This document shows positions 18,733-27,602 of a DNA stretch of 64,000 nt, one piece after another. This stretch comes from Pseudomonas poae (GTDB taxonomy: Bacteria; Pseudomonadota; Gammaproteobacteria; Pseudomonadales; Pseudomonadaceae). The position numbers and the translations under genes were made by a program. The stretch lies in contig NZ_JYLI01000001.1 of NCBI RefSeq assembly GCF_001439785.1, forward strand, positions 392,711 to 456,710, given 5' to 3'. A model generated the notes under the pieces. It was not told the origin of the DNA. It saw nothing but the letters and a program-made list of their open reading frames with translations, and searched no databases. Within the stretch, counting starts at the first letter, position 1, and each line of letters begins with the position of its first letter.

Positions 18733-18855
18733 GGGTGTATATCCGTTATTTAGGTAACGGCTGATTATGGTTCCGCCCTTACGGCGGGTCACTTTTGGAA
18801 AAGAGCCCCAAAAGTAACCAAAAGGGCTCTTGCCCCACCACTCGGCACCTCGCTT
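18733..18855 (+). repeat. Left arm of a long inverted repeat
   Basis: This arm of about 120 bp contains the segment GGTTCCGCCCTTACGGCGGG and the stretch CAAAAGTAACCAAAAGG. It matches the reverse complement of 19242-19360 over nearly its whole length with scattered mismatches; I judge identity above 80 percent by eye. The arms enclose about 390 bp. Confidence 0.8.
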
Positions 18856-18874
18856 AGGCTCGGTGTGCCCGCAC

Positions 18875-18969
18875 GCAGGCTTGAATCCGTGGGCCGCCGC
18901 ACTGGGCCATCCCTGGCCCAGTGCGGCTAACCCGGCGTCCTGCCGGGTTACCCACGGATTCAAGCCTGC
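18875..18969. repeat. Branched palindrome (three-way junction)
   Basis: A perfect 19-bp outer stem (18875-18893 with 18951-18969) encloses two further perfect hairpins: 13-bp arms at 18897-18909 and 18914-18926, and 9-bp arms at 18928-18936 and 18942-18950. As DNA or RNA it would fold into a cloverleaf-like structure without a tRNA anticodon arm. I know of no gene product here. Confidence 0.8.
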
Positions 18970-19063
18970 ATGCGGCCAGCGTGGTTGACGGGGCGCCCAA
19001 AATCAAAATCAAAAGCCAAAGCAAAGCAGATCAAAAGCAGGATATGCCGATCATCCGCTTCTC

Positions 19064-19150
19064 TGTGGGAGCTGGCTTGCCTGCGATGCAAACACCTCAA
19101 TCTATCAGGAAAACCCGATCGATGCCTTCGCAGGCAAGCCAGCTCCCACA
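19064..19150. repeat. Inverted pair of REP elements
   Basis: The two arms (about 19064-19090 and 19123-19150) carry GTGGGAGCTGGCTTGCCTGC and its complement, the same core as at 14547 and 52231. Confidence 0.85.
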
Positions 19151-19241
19151 TTTACAGCGTACGGCAGACAATCCCGGTCGGCTCTACCTTGATCTGGCGC
19201 GCCCCGTCAAACACGCTGGCCGAACGCAGGCTTTGGAACGT

Positions 19242-19360
19242 GGGCGAGGCTCCGAGTGTTGGGGCGTGGACCTTTTGGTTACTTTTGGGTCCTTCCAAAA
19301 GTGACCCGCCGTAAGGGCGGAACCATAATCAGCCGCTACTCAAATAACGGATATGTACCC
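19242..19360 (-). repeat. Right arm of the long inverted repeat
   Basis: This is the inverted partner of 18733-18855. It ends 22 bp before the stop codon of the convergent fadD-like gene, so the hairpin-forming region may also end transcription from both sides. Confidence 0.8.
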
Positions 19361-19381
19361 GTAAAAAACCAGCCAAAAATC

Positions 19382-21085
19382 TCACCGCAAAGCCCTGCGC
19401 AACACCTTCCCCACCGTAGTCTTGGGCAACTCCGTACTCCGAAACTCCACATACCTGGGCACCTTGTACCCCGTCAAATACTCCCGACAATGCGCAAGAA
19501 TCTGCGCCTGGCTCAGGCTGGGATCCTTGCGCACCACAATAATCTTGACCCTCTCCCCGATAACCCCGTCCTCCACCCCAATGGCCGCCACTTCAGCCAC
19601 CCCGGGATGCATCGCTACCACGTCTTCGATCTCGTTGGGATACACATTGAAACCCGAGACCAGAATCATGTCCTTCTTGCGATCCACCAGACGGATATAC
19701 CCACGCTCATCCATCACCCCGATATCTCCGGTCGACAGCCACCCCTGCGCGTCCAGTACCTCTGCCGTTTCCCTGGGCCGTTTCCAGTATCCCTGCATCA
19801 CCTGCGGGCCGCGCACTTGTAGTTCGCCCTGCTCGCCAATCTCGGCAATCTCGCCGTCTGCGCGCACGAACCGCACCCAGGTCGACGGCAGCGGCACGCC
19901 GATGCTGCCGGTGAATTCCATCTCGCGCATGCGCGAAATATCGATGGGGCTGATGCTCACCACCGGCGAACATTCGGTGAGGCCGTACCCCTCGATGATC
20001 GGCAGCCCGGTGACTTCTTTCCAGCGCCTGGCCACCGCTGTGTGAGTGGCCATGCCGCCGGCGATCACCAGGCGCAAGGCAGAAAAATCCCGCGCACAGA
20101 AATCCTTGTTTTCCAGCAAACCGTTGAACAGCGTGTTCACCCCGGCTATCCCGTTGAAGCGTTCCTTGCGCAGGATCATCTGCACACGCTTCACGTCCCG
20201 AGGATTGGCGATCAGGATATTGCGCCCGCCCAGGCACATGAACATCAGGCAGTTCACCGTCAGCGAAAAGATGTGGTACAGCGGCAACAGGGTCACGTTG
20301 CTTTGCTGCTGCTCCTGGTCCAGTTGATCGCCGACCCAGGCCTTGGCCTGCAACAGGTTGGCGATGATATTGCGGTGGCTGAGCATCACGCCCTTGGCAT
20401 CGCCCGTGGTGCCGCCGGTGTATTGCAGGACGGCCAGGTCATCCCGCTGCGTGGGCACCGGCAGGAGATTGAGCGCCCGTCCCTGTTTCAGCACCTGGTT
20501 GAAACGCACCGAACCCCGCAGGTTGAACGCCGGCACCTGCTGTTGCACACGGCGCAGGATGAAGTTCATCGCCGCGCCCTTGAAGGTGCCGAGCAGATCA
20601 CCGATGGCCGCCACCACCACGCGTTTGACACTGCTGCCCTGCATGACTTTTTCCAGGGTGTGGGCGAAGTTTTCGAAGATCACCACGGTCTCGGCGCCGC
20701 TGTCCTTGAGCAGGTGCCTGAGTTCATGGGAGGTGTACAACGGGTTGACGTTGACCACCACCGCACCGGCCAGGATCGTGCCTAACAGGCAGATCGGGTA
20801 CTGCAAGCAATTGGGCATCATCAGTGCCACGCGGTCGCCCTTTTTCACCCCCTGGCCCTGTAGCCAGGCAGCAAACGCAATGCCCTGCGCCTGCCAGTCG
20901 GCATAAGTCATCTCGGTGCCGATGCTGACGTAGGCCACGCGCTCGCTGAATTTTTCCAGGTGTTCAAGGAACACTTCGCGCAACGACGGGTAGGCCTCGA
21001 TACCGGCCTCAATGTCTGCCGGAACCCCGGGCAGGTAAGCGTTCAACCAGATGCGTTCGGTCTGTTCCAGGCTGATAGCGTTCAT
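19382..21085 (-). CDS. fadD: Long-chain fatty acid-CoA ligase, FadD-like
   Basis: The 567-residue AMP-forming ligase activates fatty acids to acyl-CoA. It has the P-loop-like motif YTGGTTGDAKG, the adenylate motif YGLTECSP, the hinge DRKKDMILVSGFNVYPNE and the C-terminal lysine region LPKTTVGKVLRR, all closely like E. coli FadD (561 residues). ATG 21085 is preferred over a start at 21127, which would add 14 residues and overlap the thiolase stop; an AGGGA site precedes 21085. It is the last gene of a minus-strand beta-oxidation operon (reductase, hydratase, thiolase, ligase) below an alkB cluster. It may be one of several FadD paralogues in the genome. Confidence 0.88.
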   Translation of the reverse strand: MNAISLEQTERIWLNAYLPGVPADIEAGIEAYPSLREVFLEHLEKFSERVAYVSIGTEMTYADWQAQGIAFAAWLQGQGVKKGDRVALMMPNCLQYPICLLGTILAGAVVVNVNPLYTSHELRHLLKDSGAETVVIFENFAHTLEKVMQGSSVKRVVVAAIGDLLGTFKGAAMNFILRRVQQQVPAFNLRGSVRFNQVLKQGRALNLLPVPTQRDDLAVLQYTGGTTGDAKGVMLSHRNIIANLLQAKAWVGDQLDQEQQQSNVTLLPLYHIFSLTVNCLMFMCLGGRNILIANPRDVKRVQMILRKERFNGIAGVNTLFNGLLENKDFCARDFSALRLVIAGGMATHTAVARRWKEVTGLPIIEGYGLTECSPVVSISPIDISRMREMEFTGSIGVPLPSTWVRFVRADGEIAEIGEQGELQVRGPQVMQGYWKRPRETAEVLDAQGWLSTGDIGVMDERGYIRLVDRKKDMILVSGFNVYPNEIEDVVAMHPGVAEVAAIGVEDGVIGERVKIIVVRKDPSLSQAQILAHCREYLTGYKVPRYVEFRSTELPKTTVGKVLRRALR

Positions 21086-21116
21086 GGCAGTTTCCCTGTT
21101 GTTGTTATGGGTAGCG

Positions 21117-22415
21117 CTACTTTTCAACGATGGCGGTGATACCCAGGCCGCCCGCTGCGCAGATCGAGATCAGGCCGCGCCCGCCGCCGCGTTCATCGAT
21201 GGCCTTGGCCAGCGCGGCGAGTTGCCGGCCTCCAGTGGCGGCGAAGGGGTGACCGCAGCCCAGCGAGCCGCCGTTGACGTTCATCTTCGCGCGGTCGATG
21301 GCGCCCAACGGAGCCTCCAGGCCCAGTCGTTCGCGGCAATAGTCGGGGTCTTCCCAGGCCTTGAGCGTGCACAGCACCTGGGCGGCAAATGCTTCGTGGA
21401 TCTCGAAGAAGTCGAAATCGGTAAAGCCCAGCCCTTCACGCTTGAGCATGCGCGGTACGGCGTAGGCCGGGGCCATCAGCAGGCCTTCGCTGCCGTCGAC
21501 GAAATTCACTGCCGCGGTCTCGCCGGTACGCAGGTAGGCCAGTACCGGCCAGCCATTGGCGGCGGCCCAGGCTTCGCTGGCCAGCAGCACCACCGAGGCG
21601 CCGTCGGTGAGCGGCGTGGAGTTGCCGGCGGTGAGAGTGCCATGCTCGCGGTCATAGGCCGGCGCCAGGCCGGCGAGCTTTTCCAGGCTGGTATCGGCGC
21701 GCAGGTTGTTGTCGCGGGTCAGGCCGCGATGGGGGCTGATCAGGTCGTCGAAAAAACCACGCGCGTAGGCGGCATCGAGACGCTGATGACTGGTGAGGGT
21801 CAATTCGTCCTGGGCCAGGCGCTTGATCTGCCAGCGCCTGGCCATTTCTTCGCAATGCTCGCCCATGGACAACCCGGTGCGCGGCTCGCCGTTGCGTGGC
21901 AGCAATGGCTTGAACAGCATCGCCGGGCGCACCTTGCGCAGCGCCTTCAGCTTGTCGCCCAGGCCTCTGCCGCGATTGGCCGCCAGCAACACATGGCGCA
22001 GGGATTCGTTGATGCCGATGGGCGCGTCGGAGGTGGTGTCGGCGCCGCCGGCTATGCCCACCTCGATCTGGCCGAGGGCGATTTTATTCGCCACCAGCAA
22101 CGCCGCTTCAAGCCCCGTGCCGCAGGCCTGCTGCACATCGTAGGCAGGCGTTTCAGGGGACAGCGTGGTCGACAGCAACGACTCGCGCGCCAGGTTGAAG
22201 TCCCGCGAATGCTTGATCACCGCGCCTGCGGCAAACTCGCCGAGGCGCTGGCCGTGCAGGTTGTAGCGATCCACCAGGCCTTGCAGCGCGGCCACCAGCA
22301 AATCCTGATTGCTCTCGAAGGCATACACCGTGTTGGAGCGGGCGAACGGGATGCGGTTGCCGCCGATGATAGCCACGCGGCGGGTCGGCGCCGGGTTGAA
22401 GCTGTAGTCACTCAT
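21117..22415 (-). CDS. Acetyl-CoA C-acyltransferase (thiolase), FadI-like
   Basis: The 432-residue thiolase cleaves 3-ketoacyl-CoA to acetyl-CoA and a shortened acyl-CoA. The nucleophilic cysteine is in QQACGTGLEAA, and the general-base histidine and second cysteine are represented by EIHEAFAAQ and LGCGHPFAATG, though the usual final CxG motif reads CAAGGLG. Length and sequence are nearer FadI (436 residues) than FadA. ATG 22415 overlaps the stop of the MaoC-like gene by 4 bp, so the genes are coupled. The true substrate chain length is not evident. Confidence 0.88.
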   Translation of the reverse strand: MSDYSFNPAPTRRVAIIGGNRIPFARSNTVYAFESNQDLLVAALQGLVDRYNLHGQRLGEFAAGAVIKHSRDFNLARESLLSTTLSPETPAYDVQQACGTGLEAALLVANKIALGQIEVGIAGGADTTSDAPIGINESLRHVLLAANRGRGLGDKLKALRKVRPAMLFKPLLPRNGEPRTGLSMGEHCEEMARRWQIKRLAQDELTLTSHQRLDAAYARGFFDDLISPHRGLTRDNNLRADTSLEKLAGLAPAYDREHGTLTAGNSTPLTDGASVVLLASEAWAAANGWPVLAYLRTGETAAVNFVDGSEGLLMAPAYAVPRMLKREGLGFTDFDFFEIHEAFAAQVLCTLKAWEDPDYCRERLGLEAPLGAIDRAKMNVNGGSLGCGHPFAATGGRQLAALAKAIDERGGGRGLISICAAGGLGITAIVEK

Positions 22416-23302
22416 GCCAGGTTCTCTTTCCAGATAAACAGCCCGCGCATGTGCGGCTTGTCGCCCGCGACGTTGCGCACTTCGAATGCCCGGCGCGGGC
22501 CGCTCGCCGGATGGCTCCATAACGCGACCTGGCCGGGCAGAAAGATCGGCAACTTGAAGTCGCAATGGGCCTCGGCCGCCGCCAGCCCGCCCGGTGGTTG
22601 CCCGGCGGCCAGTGCCCGGCCCAGGGTCCACATGCCGTGGGCAATGGCGCGGCGAAAACCAAAGAGCTTCGCGCCGATCAGCGAGGTATGAATCGGATTG
22701 AAGTCCCCCGACACCCTGGCAAAACGGCGCCCCAGATCGGCGGGCAATACCCAGCGCTGGGTGCGTAACAGGCCTTCTTCCGGCAAGGGCAGCGCGTCGT
22801 CCCACGGCTCGCCGACGGGGTTTGCCACCTCGCGGCGCAAGTAAAGGCTGTCGCTTTCCCACACCAGGGCGTCTGCGCCGTAGGCGCGAGTGGCGATGCT
22901 CAGCGCCTGGCCCTTGGGGTGGGCCACCCAACGTTCGCAATACACTTCCAGGCGCAAGGCCTGGCCTTCGTGCAAACGCTGATGCTGACGGATGCGGTTG
23001 GCCAGGTGCACCATGCCGCTGGCCGGGTACGGAAAACTCGGCCGGGTCAGCAGCATCAGGTGCAAGGGAAACGCCAGTACGTGGGGATAGGACAGCGGCA
23101 CGCCCTGCTCGCGTCGGAAACCACAGGCACGGCCATAGGCGCCGATGCCGACAGGCGACAGTTCCACTGCCGAACGCACCAGGCGCTGAGTGGGCAACGG
23201 CGGCGCACCGTCGAGCGCCGGCTTGCGCAGGGCGCGCACCCCGTCCAGCAGCAGCCGGCTGCGCGACGGTGGCGGGTCGATGATCTGCGTCACGTAATCC
23301 AT
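22412..23302 (-). CDS. MaoC-like enoyl-CoA hydratase
   Basis: This 296-residue protein has a hotdog-fold MaoC domain in its second half, with the catalytic pair in SGDFNPIHTS (Asp and His) and a following FGFRRAIAHGMWTLGRAL segment. The N-terminal half is a degenerate hotdog repeat, as in two-domain hydratases. It would hydrate trans-2-enoyl-CoA to the 3-hydroxyacyl-CoA used by the upstream FabG-like reductase. It starts 3 bp after the stop of that gene and overlaps the thiolase gene by 4 bp. Confidence 0.82.
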   Translation of the reverse strand: MDYVTQIIDPPPSRSRLLLDGVRALRKPALDGAPPLPTQRLVRSAVELSPVGIGAYGRACGFRREQGVPLSYPHVLAFPLHLMLLTRPSFPYPASGMVHLANRIRQHQRLHEGQALRLEVYCERWVAHPKGQALSIATRAYGADALVWESDSLYLRREVANPVGEPWDDALPLPEEGLLRTQRWVLPADLGRRFARVSGDFNPIHTSLIGAKLFGFRRAIAHGMWTLGRALAAGQPPGGLAAAEAHCDFKLPIFLPGQVALWSHPASGPRRAFEVRNVAGDKPHMRGLFIWKENLA

Positions 23303-23305
23303 GGC

Positions 23306-24649
23306 TCAGGCTCCCAGCAGGCTTTGGCCGCACACCCGCACCACCTGGCCATTGACCCCGCCCGAAGCAGGATGGGCCAGCCAGGCGATCGTCTCGGCCA
23401 CGTCGATGGGTTGACCGCCCTGGGACAGCGAATTCATGCGCCGCCCCGCTTCGCGGATCATCAGCGGAATCTTCGCGGTCATCCGGGTTTCGATAAACCC
23501 GGGCGCCACCGCATTCACCGTCACCTGCTGCGCCGCCGCCCGGGGTGCCAACGCCTGCACCAGCCCGATCACACCGGCCTTGGAGGTCGCGTAATTGCTC
23601 TGCCCCAGGTTGCCGGCGATGCCGGAAATCGACGACACGCAGACGATGCGCCCGCCGGGGTTCAGGCCCTGCTGGTCGAGCAGCGCCTGGCTCAATTGCA
23701 ACGGCGCTTGCAGGTTGACCGCGAGCACGCTGCGCCAGGCGTCCTCGCTCATTTTGGCGATGGTCTTGTCGCGTGTGATCCCAGCGTTATGCACCACCAC
23801 ATCAAAGGCGCCGTGCTGGCTGATGTGGTCCTGCAACGCTGCGGCGGCATCCGCGGCGGTAATGTCCAGCGCCAGGGCCGAACCGCCCACGCTGCTCGCC
23901 GCCTGTTGCAGTGCATCCCGGGCCTGAGGCACATCCACGCACACCACGTGGGCGCCGTCCCGGGCCAGTACCTGGGCGATGGCCAGGCCGATGCCCCGGC
24001 AGGCGCCAGTCACCAGCGCGCGGCGACCAGCGAGAGGCGCGTCCCAGTCGACCGCGACCTGGCCGTCCACCGGTTTCTCCAGGCGCACCACTTGCCCCGA
24101 GACATATGCTGAGCGGCGCGACAGGAAAAACCGCAGGCTGCTGTCGAGCGCACCTTCGGCGCCCGGCGCCACGTAGATCAACTGCACGGTGATCGCCCGG
24201 CGCAGCTCCTTGGCCAGCGAGCGCACCAGGCCCTCGAGGGCGCGTTGGGCGATGGACTGCGGCGGGGCCTGGCAGTGTTCCGGCGCAGTGCCGAGCACCA
24301 CCACCCGTGACTGCGGCCCAAGACGCCGGGCGTTGGCGTGGAAGAACGCGTAGAGCGCGTCGAGCTGCTGCACGTCGGCCACGTCGGTGGCGTCGAACAC
24401 GGCGCCCTGCACCTTCACCGTGGACGGCGCGTTGAGCGTCGCCGGAGTGGCAGCGACCGTGTCGGTGGCCGCAAAAAGGCGTTGCACAGGCTCGGCCAGA
24501 CGCCCTGCCCCGGCGACGATCACCGGATTGACCAACGTGGCCACATCGCTGCGATAGCGCAGCAAAGGCACGGGTTGCGGCAGGCCGGCGGCCTGGGCCA
24601 TGCGGCGTCCCCAGGGGGAATTGACGAACGAAAGGTAGCGGTCACTCAT
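23306..24649 (-). CDS. FabG4-like 3-oxoacyl reductase / 3-hydroxyacyl-CoA dehydrogenase
   Basis: This 447-residue high-molecular-weight SDR resembles mycobacterial FabG4. An N-terminal degenerate Rossmann-like domain (about 1-205) precedes a complete SDR domain with the cofactor motif TGACRGIGLAIA, HNAGITRDKT, the Ser of CVSSISGIAGN and the active-site YATSK. The paired MaoC-like hydratase and thiolase suggest it works in beta-oxidation as a 3-hydroxyacyl-CoA dehydrogenase, replacing the FadB second step. An AAGGAA site lies upstream of the ATG. Direction of reaction is an inference from the operon. Confidence 0.83.
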   Translation of the reverse strand: MSDRYLSFVNSPWGRRMAQAAGLPQPVPLLRYRSDVATLVNPVIVAGAGRLAEPVQRLFAATDTVAATPATLNAPSTVKVQGAVFDATDVADVQQLDALYAFFHANARRLGPQSRVVVLGTAPEHCQAPPQSIAQRALEGLVRSLAKELRRAITVQLIYVAPGAEGALDSSLRFFLSRRSAYVSGQVVRLEKPVDGQVAVDWDAPLAGRRALVTGACRGIGLAIAQVLARDGAHVVCVDVPQARDALQQAASSVGGSALALDITAADAAAALQDHISQHGAFDVVVHNAGITRDKTIAKMSEDAWRSVLAVNLQAPLQLSQALLDQQGLNPGGRIVCVSSISGIAGNLGQSNYATSKAGVIGLVQALAPRAAAQQVTVNAVAPGFIETRMTAKIPLMIREAGRRMNSLSQGGQPIDVAETIAWLAHPASGGVNGQVVRVCGQSLLGA

Positions 24650-24692
24650 AAATACATTCCTTGCACACTATTCGAAAACGGCTACATGACTC

Positions 24693-24967
24693 TGTGGCGA
24701 GCAGGCTTGCCCTGCGTTGGGCTGCGCAGCAGCCCCAAAACCAGGCGCTGAGCCGTATCAGGTACACCGCGTTTTGCTGGAGTGGGGGCGCTTCGCACCC
24801 CAGCGCGGGGCAAGCCCGCTCGCCACAATAAACCCACACACTTTCCTTAACTGAACGGCATTAGGGCTTGCCCCGCGCAAGACGAATGCGTGGTATCAGG
24901 CACTCCGCGTGGGCTGGTTTTGGGGCTGCTTCGCAGCCCAACGCGGGGCAAGCTCGCTCGCCACAGA
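24693..24967 (-). repeat. Compound REP element overlapping the end of the fadE-like gene
   Basis: Several palindromic units with the core GGGCTTGCCCCGCG or its complement occur here, bounded by TGTGGCGAG and CTCGCCACA. The part 24693-24830 is the reverse-orientation copy of the repeats at 42433 and 60554. The distal unit (about 24913-24967) encodes the C-terminus of the fadE-like protein, whose stop is at 24896. The 247-bp gap to the FabG-like gene is almost all repeat. Confidence 0.85.
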
Positions 24968-27448
24968 GGCCGGCTCCAGCGTCTGTTTGCGCTGCTGCAG
25001 TGCCTCCAGCAGACCGAAGTCCTGCGGGAAGTCGTCCACCTGAATGGCGTGGTCGGCGTATTCCACATAGCGCCCGAGCAAGGTGTCTTCCTCGCCGCTG
25101 ATCAGGTCCAGCGCCCGTGCCTTGACGCGCCAGGCGGTAAAGGCCGTGGCGCAAATCGGCATCGGTTCGAGCAGGCCCTGCTTGATCGCAGGTTTGAGCC
25201 GCGCCTCGATCAACTCCAGTTGAGGCAACAACCGGAACCCCAATTCGCCGTAAGCCAGCTTGTCGATTTCCGGGCGAGGAATATAGGAATCGGCGAGCAA
25301 ACGCTCTCGGGTTTCGCAGGGCGTCTGCACCAGATCGGCGACCTCGGCCAGCAGGCGATCGGACGGTTTGCGCCGGGGAATGCCCAACGGAAAACTCAAG
25401 CCACGCAGCACCGCTGCCGCCGCTTTGGAAGGATAGTTGTCGAGCACTTCGTCCAGCGCTTCGTGGGCGCGCAGCAACGCGTCCCGAGCCGACCAATGCA
25501 CCAGCGGCAAGTCCGCCCGGGGCCGACCGTCGTCTTCAAAACGCTTGAGCACACAGGACACTATGTACAACTGCGACAACACATCGCCCAGGCGCCCGGT
25601 GATGCTTTCCTTGCGCTTGAGGGCACCGCCCAGCACGCCCATGGAAACGTCCGACACCAGCGCCAACACCACCGACAGACGATTGGCCTGGCGGTAGTAG
25701 CACGCCAGCGCAGGCTCGGTGCGCGCAGGTGCGGCAATCAGCCGGCCACCGCTCAGCCCATGCACCGCCGCGCGTACGGTGTTGGCCAGCACAAAGCTGA
25801 TATGGCCAAACATCGCGCTGTCGAACGCTTCCAGTGCCTTGCGCCGGTCCGGGTTGCGCGCGGCTTCCATTTCGCGAAATACGTAGGGATGACAACGAAT
25901 CAGGCCCTGGCCATAGATGATCAGGCAGCGGGTCATGATATTCGCGCCTTCCACCGTGATGGCGATGGGGCTTTGCTGATAGGCACGGGCCAGGAAATTG
26001 TTGGGCCCCATGCAGATGCCCTTGCCCGCGACGATGTCCATGCCGTCGTTGACGATCATCCGCGCACGCTCGGTGACGTGGTACTTGGCGATGGCCGAGA
26101 TCACCGAGGGTTTCTCCCCGGCATCCAGCGACGCCACCGACACCTTGCGCACCGCGTCGCAGGCATACAGATGCCCGGCCATGCGCGCCAGCGGTGCCTG
26201 CACCCCTTCGAACTTGCCGATGGGCAGGCCGAACTGCTTGCGCATCGCCGCGTACGCCGTGGTCCCGCGCACCGCGACCTTGGCCAGGCCGACGTTGGCC
26301 GATGGCAGCGAAATCGCGCGCCCCGCCGCCAGGCACTCCATCAACATGCGCCAGCCATTGCCGACCTGTTCGCGACCGCCGATCACCCATTCCAGTGGAA
26401 TGAACACATCCTTGCCGGTGGTGGGGCCGTTCTGGAACACCGCGTTCAACGGCCAGTGGCGACGGCCGCTGTTCACCCCGGGGTGCGAGGTGGGAATCAG
26501 CGCGCAGGTGATGCCCAGCGCACCCGGCGCGCCGAGCAGGCCCTGCGGGTCTTCGGCGCGAAACGCCAGGCCAAGCACCGTGGCGATGGGGCCCAGGGTG
26601 ATGTAGCGCTTGTCCCAGGTCACTTTGAAACCGAGGGTTTCCTGGCCCTCGTGCAGGCCTTTGCAGACGATGCCCAGGTCAGGAATCGCGCCGGCATCGG
26701 AGCCGGCATACGGGCTGGTCAGCGCAAAGCACGGGATGTCTTCGCCCCGCGCCAGGCGCGGCAGGTAATAGTTGCGCTGGGCATCGGTGCCGTAATGCAG
26801 CAGCAGTTCGGCCGGGCCCAGTGAGTTAGGCACCATCACTGAAATCGCCGCCGCCGAGCAGCGGGTGGACAGCTTCATCACCACCTGCGAATGGGCATAG
26901 TGCGAGAAGCCTTTGCCGCCGTACTGCCGGGGAATGATCATGCCGAGGAACCCGGCATCCTTGGTGTACTGCCAGGCTTGGGGGGACATGTCCTGCCACA
27001 CCTGGGTGGTTTCCCAGTCGTTGGCCATGTCGCACAGGGTTTCGACTTCGTTGTCGAGAAAGGCCTGCTCTTCGGCACTCAGGCTGGCCGGCGCAGCTTT
27101 CAAGAGGCGTTGCCAGTCGGGCTTGCCGCTGAACAGTTGGGCGTCCCACCACACGGTGCCGGACTCGATGGCCGCACGCTCGGTGTCGGACATGGCCGGC
27201 ATGATCGTGCGAAACAGCGCCAGCGCCTTGCCGGTCAACAGCGCACGGCGCAGGGGTTTGATCGCCAGCAGTAACGCGGGCACCACCACCAGCAGCACCG
27301 CAAGGGTGATGCCCACGCCCGCCACCACGTTGAACAGGTAACCCATCGCCAGCCATGCCAGGCTGATGCCGAGCCACAGCGCGGCGGCGGCTTGTCGATA
27401 CGCCAGGACAATCGCGGCGGCGAAACCCACCAATAACCAGATAACCAT
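24896..27448 (-). CDS. fadE: Acyl-CoA dehydrogenase, FadE-like
   Basis: The 850-residue protein is a FadE-type acyl-CoA dehydrogenase, larger than usual class members because of two N-terminal membrane helices (about 1-25 and 35-65) and a long C-terminal extension. The core has ALTSPYAGSDAG, WDKRYITLGPIATVLGLA and YHVTERARMIVNDGMDI. It performs the first, FAD-dependent oxidation of beta-oxidation. The final 22 or so residues, starting near SVASELAPRWAAKQP, are encoded by a REP palindrome and look like a replaced end. ATG 27448 follows a GAGAGG site. A palindrome TTCAAATTAAACTTTGAA lies 34 bp upstream of the start and recurs in front of alkB. Confidence 0.92.
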   Translation of the reverse strand: MVIWLLVGFAAAIVLAYRQAAAALWLGISLAWLAMGYLFNVVAGVGITLAVLLVVVPALLLAIKPLRRALLTGKALALFRTIMPAMSDTERAAIESGTVWWDAQLFSGKPDWQRLLKAAPASLSAEEQAFLDNEVETLCDMANDWETTQVWQDMSPQAWQYTKDAGFLGMIIPRQYGGKGFSHYAHSQVVMKLSTRCSAAAISVMVPNSLGPAELLLHYGTDAQRNYYLPRLARGEDIPCFALTSPYAGSDAGAIPDLGIVCKGLHEGQETLGFKVTWDKRYITLGPIATVLGLAFRAEDPQGLLGAPGALGITCALIPTSHPGVNSGRRHWPLNAVFQNGPTTGKDVFIPLEWVIGGREQVGNGWRMLMECLAAGRAISLPSANVGLAKVAVRGTTAYAAMRKQFGLPIGKFEGVQAPLARMAGHLYACDAVRKVSVASLDAGEKPSVISAIAKYHVTERARMIVNDGMDIVAGKGICMGPNNFLARAYQQSPIAITVEGANIMTRCLIIYGQGLIRCHPYVFREMEAARNPDRRKALEAFDSAMFGHISFVLANTVRAAVHGLSGGRLIAAPARTEPALACYYRQANRLSVVLALVSDVSMGVLGGALKRKESITGRLGDVLSQLYIVSCVLKRFEDDGRPRADLPLVHWSARDALLRAHEALDEVLDNYPSKAAAAVLRGLSFPLGIPRRKPSDRLLAEVADLVQTPCETRERLLADSYIPRPEIDKLAYGELGFRLLPQLELIEARLKPAIKQGLLEPMPICATAFTAWRVKARALDLISGEEDTLLGRYVEYADHAIQVDDFPQDFGLLEALQQRKQTLEPASVASELAPRWAAKQPQNQPTRSA

Positions 27449-27481
27449 GGGAGACCTCTCTCGATTTCAGGATGGAGCAAA

Positions 27482-27499
27482 TTCAAATTAAACTTTGAA
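27482..27499. promoter_or_regulatory. Candidate operator upstream of fadE, shared with alkB
   Basis: TTCAAATTAAACTTTGAA is a perfect 6-bp inverted repeat with a 6-bp spacer. A near copy sits at 31733-31750 upstream of alkB. I infer a common regulator; none is encoded nearby. Confidence 0.5.
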
Positions 27500-27602
27500 A
27501 TTTTTATTTAATGACTGGACCAAAAAAAGCAGCCGACCCTGTCAGCCGCCTTTCACTCAATTGACACGCCATGGATCGCCTGCGCGCGCCATGGCGACAG
27601 GA

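Larger units (their letters stand above)
18712..19381. other. Gene-free region made of nested repeats
   Basis: These 670 bases between kguD and the fadD-like gene hold no convincing gene. They contain long inverted arms, a branched palindrome and a REP pair, each listed separately. Short open frames here contain repeat sequence and lack ribosome sites. Confidence 0.85.

Noticed and set aside
18875..18969. Possible tRNA because of the cloverleaf-like folding
   Set aside because: There is no anticodon loop, no T-arm consensus and no CCA end; stems are perfect palindromes, unlike a tRNA.
24890..27274. Long plus-strand frames opposite the fadE-like gene
   Set aside because: Antisense shadows created by GC-rich third positions; no ribosome sites or family features.
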